DNA of 64,000 nucleotides from the NCBI GenBank assembly GCA_019636475.1, contig JAHBXN010000004.1, positions 310,001 to 374,000 of the forward strand. Reading direction: 5' to 3'. This DNA comes from Phycisphaerae bacterium. GTDB lineage: Bacteria; Planctomycetota; Phycisphaerae; UBA1845; UTPLA1. The notes under the pieces are model-generated. The model saw nothing but the letters and a program-made list of their open reading frames with translations. It had not been told where the DNA came from and did no database searches. Positions 62,093-64,000 of this stretch are shown in pieces; position 1 is the first letter of the stretch; the number at the start of each line of letters is the position of its first letter. Made by a program: the position numbers and the translations under genes.

Positions 62093-64000
62093 ATGTCCGA
62101 GCCATCCGATCACATGGCGGAAAGGCCCCGTCCGGCGGCGCGAATCGACCACGGCGGCCTCCGCCAGCGTCGGTCGTCATTCGACGACACCCGGGCCGGC
62201 GGATGGATCGTTAACGCCACGCAGGGACGGAGGAACGGGATGGCTTTCGTCAGTGGAGCATGGAGCCGGTTGCTCGGCGATCTTCAGATCTCCGAATGGC
62301 TGGAGGCGCCGTCGCGCGCCGTAATCCATGCTTTCCGGCCGCCGTCGCCGGTGATTGAACTTTGCGACGACATCCTCCATCAGAACACATATCGCCTGCA
62401 TCATCACCCGGCAGTGACTTTGCCCTCGCCCTTCACCTGGGACGAGGATCCGCTTGGCGACCGGAACTGGCAGATGTGGCATCATTCGCTGCTGCACGTC
62501 AGTTACCTTGTGCAGGCCCACAGAATGGGCGGCAGCCTCGCCTACCTCGATCGGGCCGCGGCAATTGTCGAATCATGGATTCAGTCGTTCATCCACGAAG
62601 GGCGCGAACACCCGATGGCATGGCACGACCATGCCATCGCCCAGCGGACGCTCGTCCTGCTCGAATTTGCCGAATCATGGCGGCGGTCCCATGCGATGGA
62701 CATACCGGCCGCCCGTCGACTGCTGGGTGCGCTGTATCACCACGGCGCATTGCTGACAGAACCGCATGTCTATCGGCTTCGACACAATCATGGTATCGAA
62801 CAGGATCGCGCGCTGCTTGAACTGGCGATTCTGGTGCCGCAATGGCCCGAATCGGAGGCCTGGCGACAACTTGCCTGGTCGCGTTTGCTTGAACAGGTTC
62901 GCGCTGCCATCTCGCTGGAGGGCATTTTTTTCGAGCATTCGCCAAATTACGAGGGCGCCGTCTGCCTGATGCTCTCGCAGACGCGAGACTTTCTGGCCGC
63001 ACACGGCCGGCCGCACGACGAAATTACTCACGCGATCGAGAGCCTCGCTGAAAAGATCGCGTTTTCCGTCCGGCCTGACGGGACGTGGCCGCCCATCGGA
63101 GATTCGGTGTCCGATCGCAGTGATGAACTCGTGGAGTATTTGCGCCGCAATCCCTCCCACGGTGAACACGCGCTCTACGCGCTGACGGGCGGGAGCGAGG
63201 GTGCAGCACCGACATCGACTCATCTGATCCTTCCGACGGACGGCTGCGCGATCATACGCGAGCGATGGGACCGCGAGGCATTGTGCGATTCGATTCATTG
63301 CTATTTCACTGCCGCATTCAACACGCGGACGCACAAGCATCATGATGACCTTTCATTCACGCTCTTTGCTTTTGGTCGCGAAATCCTGACTGACGCCGGT
63401 CGCCATTCCTACAATTATGCCGATCCGCATCGACGCTACTGCGAGTCGGTATTCGGTCACAACGTGGTAATCGTCGATCAGGCCGATACCGATACCCGGC
63501 GGCTGAACATCGGGAAGTCGGGCATCACATCGACTTTTACAGGCAGGAATCTTGTCGGTGTTGACGCGGTCCACTATCTCTATCGAAATGTGGAGTGCCG
63601 TCGCTTACTGCTTTACTTTCGGCCCAATGTGCTGGTCGTCTTTGATCGGCTGAATTCGAGCGATGAGATCACGGCCACGCAGCAGTTTCTCTTCTCTCCA
63701 GAATGGCGGGTGGAGGCATTCGGCGACAGTTGCGAAATTCGTGCGACCCCGATCGACTCCAGCGGTCCGACGCCGTTGGTGCGCATGTTTCAATTGCAGG
63801 CGGACGCGGGCGCGCCGTGCGTAATTCGTGGTCGGAGTGACCCGCTCATCGGCTGGGTCTCACGACGCCATGGCGAGTTCGAGCCGACTGACGCCGTGCA
63901 TTCACGGTCGCGCGGCGCCGCGCCGGCGTTTGTGACGGCATTCGTGCTGGATCCGGATGAGCGAAATGCAAAATCCGTCTCGGGTCAGTCGAACTGGAAT
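62093..64000 (+). CDS. heparinase II/III-family protein, cut by right window edge
   Basis: The frame runs from ATG 62093 (stop TAA in frame at 62084; TTG 62090 also possible) to the end of the window, at least 636 residues. The N-terminal alpha/alpha toroid includes HHSLLHVSYLVQAHRMGGSL, AWHDHAIAQRTLVLLEFAES and RHNHGIEQDRALLELA with the catalytic-region Asn-His. The C-terminal beta-sandwich begins near FNTRTHKHHDDLSFTLFAFG, the conserved HxHxD(D)L block of heparinase II/III-like proteins, then REILTDAGRHSYNY. These enzymes eliminate uronic-acid polysaccharides (heparin, alginate, ulvan-like). The substrate here is unknown. Together with the ABC ATPase it suggests polysaccharide handling. The 3' end is missing. 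Confidence 0.88.
   Translation, partial: MSEPSDHMAERPRPAARIDHGGLRQRRSSFDDTRAGGWIVNATQGRRNGMAFVSGAWSRLLGDLQISEWLEAPSRAVIHAFRPPSPVIELCDDILHQNTYRLHHHPAVTLPSPFTWDEDPLGDRNWQMWHHSLLHVSYLVQAHRMGGSLAYLDRAAAIVESWIQSFIHEGREHPMAWHDHAIAQRTLVLLEFAESWRRSHAMDIPAARRLLGALYHHGALLTEPHVYRLRHNHGIEQDRALLELAILVPQWPESEAWRQLAWSRLLEQVRAAISLEGIFFEHSPNYEGAVCLMLSQTRDFLAAHGRPHDEITHAIESLAEKIAFSVRPDGTWPPIGDSVSDRSDELVEYLRRNPSHGEHALYALTGGSEGAAPTSTHLILPTDGCAIIRERWDREALCDSIHCYFTAAFNTRTHKHHDDLSFTLFAFGREILTDAGRHSYNYADPHRRYCESVFGHNVVIVDQADTDTRRLNIGKSGITSTFTGRNLVGVDAVHYLYRNVECRRLLLYFRPNVLVVFDRLNSSDEITATQQFLFSPEWRVEAFGDSCEIRATPIDSSGPTPLVRMFQLQADAGAPCVIRGRSDPLIGWVSRRHGEFEPTDAVHSRSRGAAPAFVTAFVLDPDERNAKSVSGQSNWN

Overview
The window looks like a chromosomal segment of a GC-rich (roughly 60 %) member of the Planctomycetota, perhaps a Phycisphaerae-like lineage. 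The assignment is inferred from gene style: secreted proteins with long Thr/Pro/Gln/Ser linkers, a family of exported amidohydrolase-fold proteins, two GroELs around one GroES, a CHASE2 adenylate cyclase, many weak Shine-Dalgarno sites and TTG/GTG starts. No rRNA, recognisable tRNA, insertion sequence or CRISPR array was found. Both edges cut a gene: a DExH helicase on the left and a heparinase II/III-type protein on the right.

Layout. 1-8 kb: Ski2-like helicase (5' cut), a cold-shock gene with its own promoter and terminator, a small phage-like protein, a glycogen debranching enzyme, a zinc-ribbon membrane protein and a zinc alcohol dehydrogenase. 8-16.6 kb: methyltransferase, a trypsin-fold protein without catalytic His/Ser, a large membrane-anchored coiled-coil protein, 6-phosphofructokinase, a GT-C-type membrane glycosyltransferase, and PolX, which may be leaderless. 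16.6-23.4 kb: chaperone block groEL1-groES-groEL2, a strong terminator, then dnaJ-grpE and an FmdB-type zinc ribbon. 23.4-27.3 kb: PilZ protein, then an exported LPP20-like protein overlapping a CHASE2 adenylate cyclase.

27.5-41.0 kb is the most unusual part: eight consecutive same-strand genes, several overlapping by 4 bp, encode nine amidohydrolase-like domains with export signals. Only the sixth (36794..38098) keeps all metal ligands of the family (HNH, Lys, His, His, Asp). The others keep the fold hallmarks but have lost the HxH pair and usually the other ligands. It reads as one active periplasmic hydrolase surrounded by pseudoenzyme paralogues.

41.5-53.7 kb: a bacterial C2H2 zinc-finger protein; aat overlapping a Ycf46-like AAA ATPase; an ACT-domain protein; an HtrA/DegQ protease; a lipoprotein and a DsbA-like protein, both with poly-Asn linkers; a FixJ-type response regulator; a YbaK-type deacylase; a GHMP kinase resembling L-arabinokinase downstream of a bifunctional-nuclease domain protein. 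53.8-64 kb: a TPR protein; selB-selA (selenocysteine insertion) with a long hairpin in the selB leader; a CsgG-like/TPR protein; an ABC-type polysaccharide export ATPase with a long N-terminal extension; and the start of the heparinase-like gene. Themes are proteostasis (chaperones, HtrA, Aat, DsbA-like), carbohydrate metabolism and envelope polysaccharide, and the exported amidohydrolase family.
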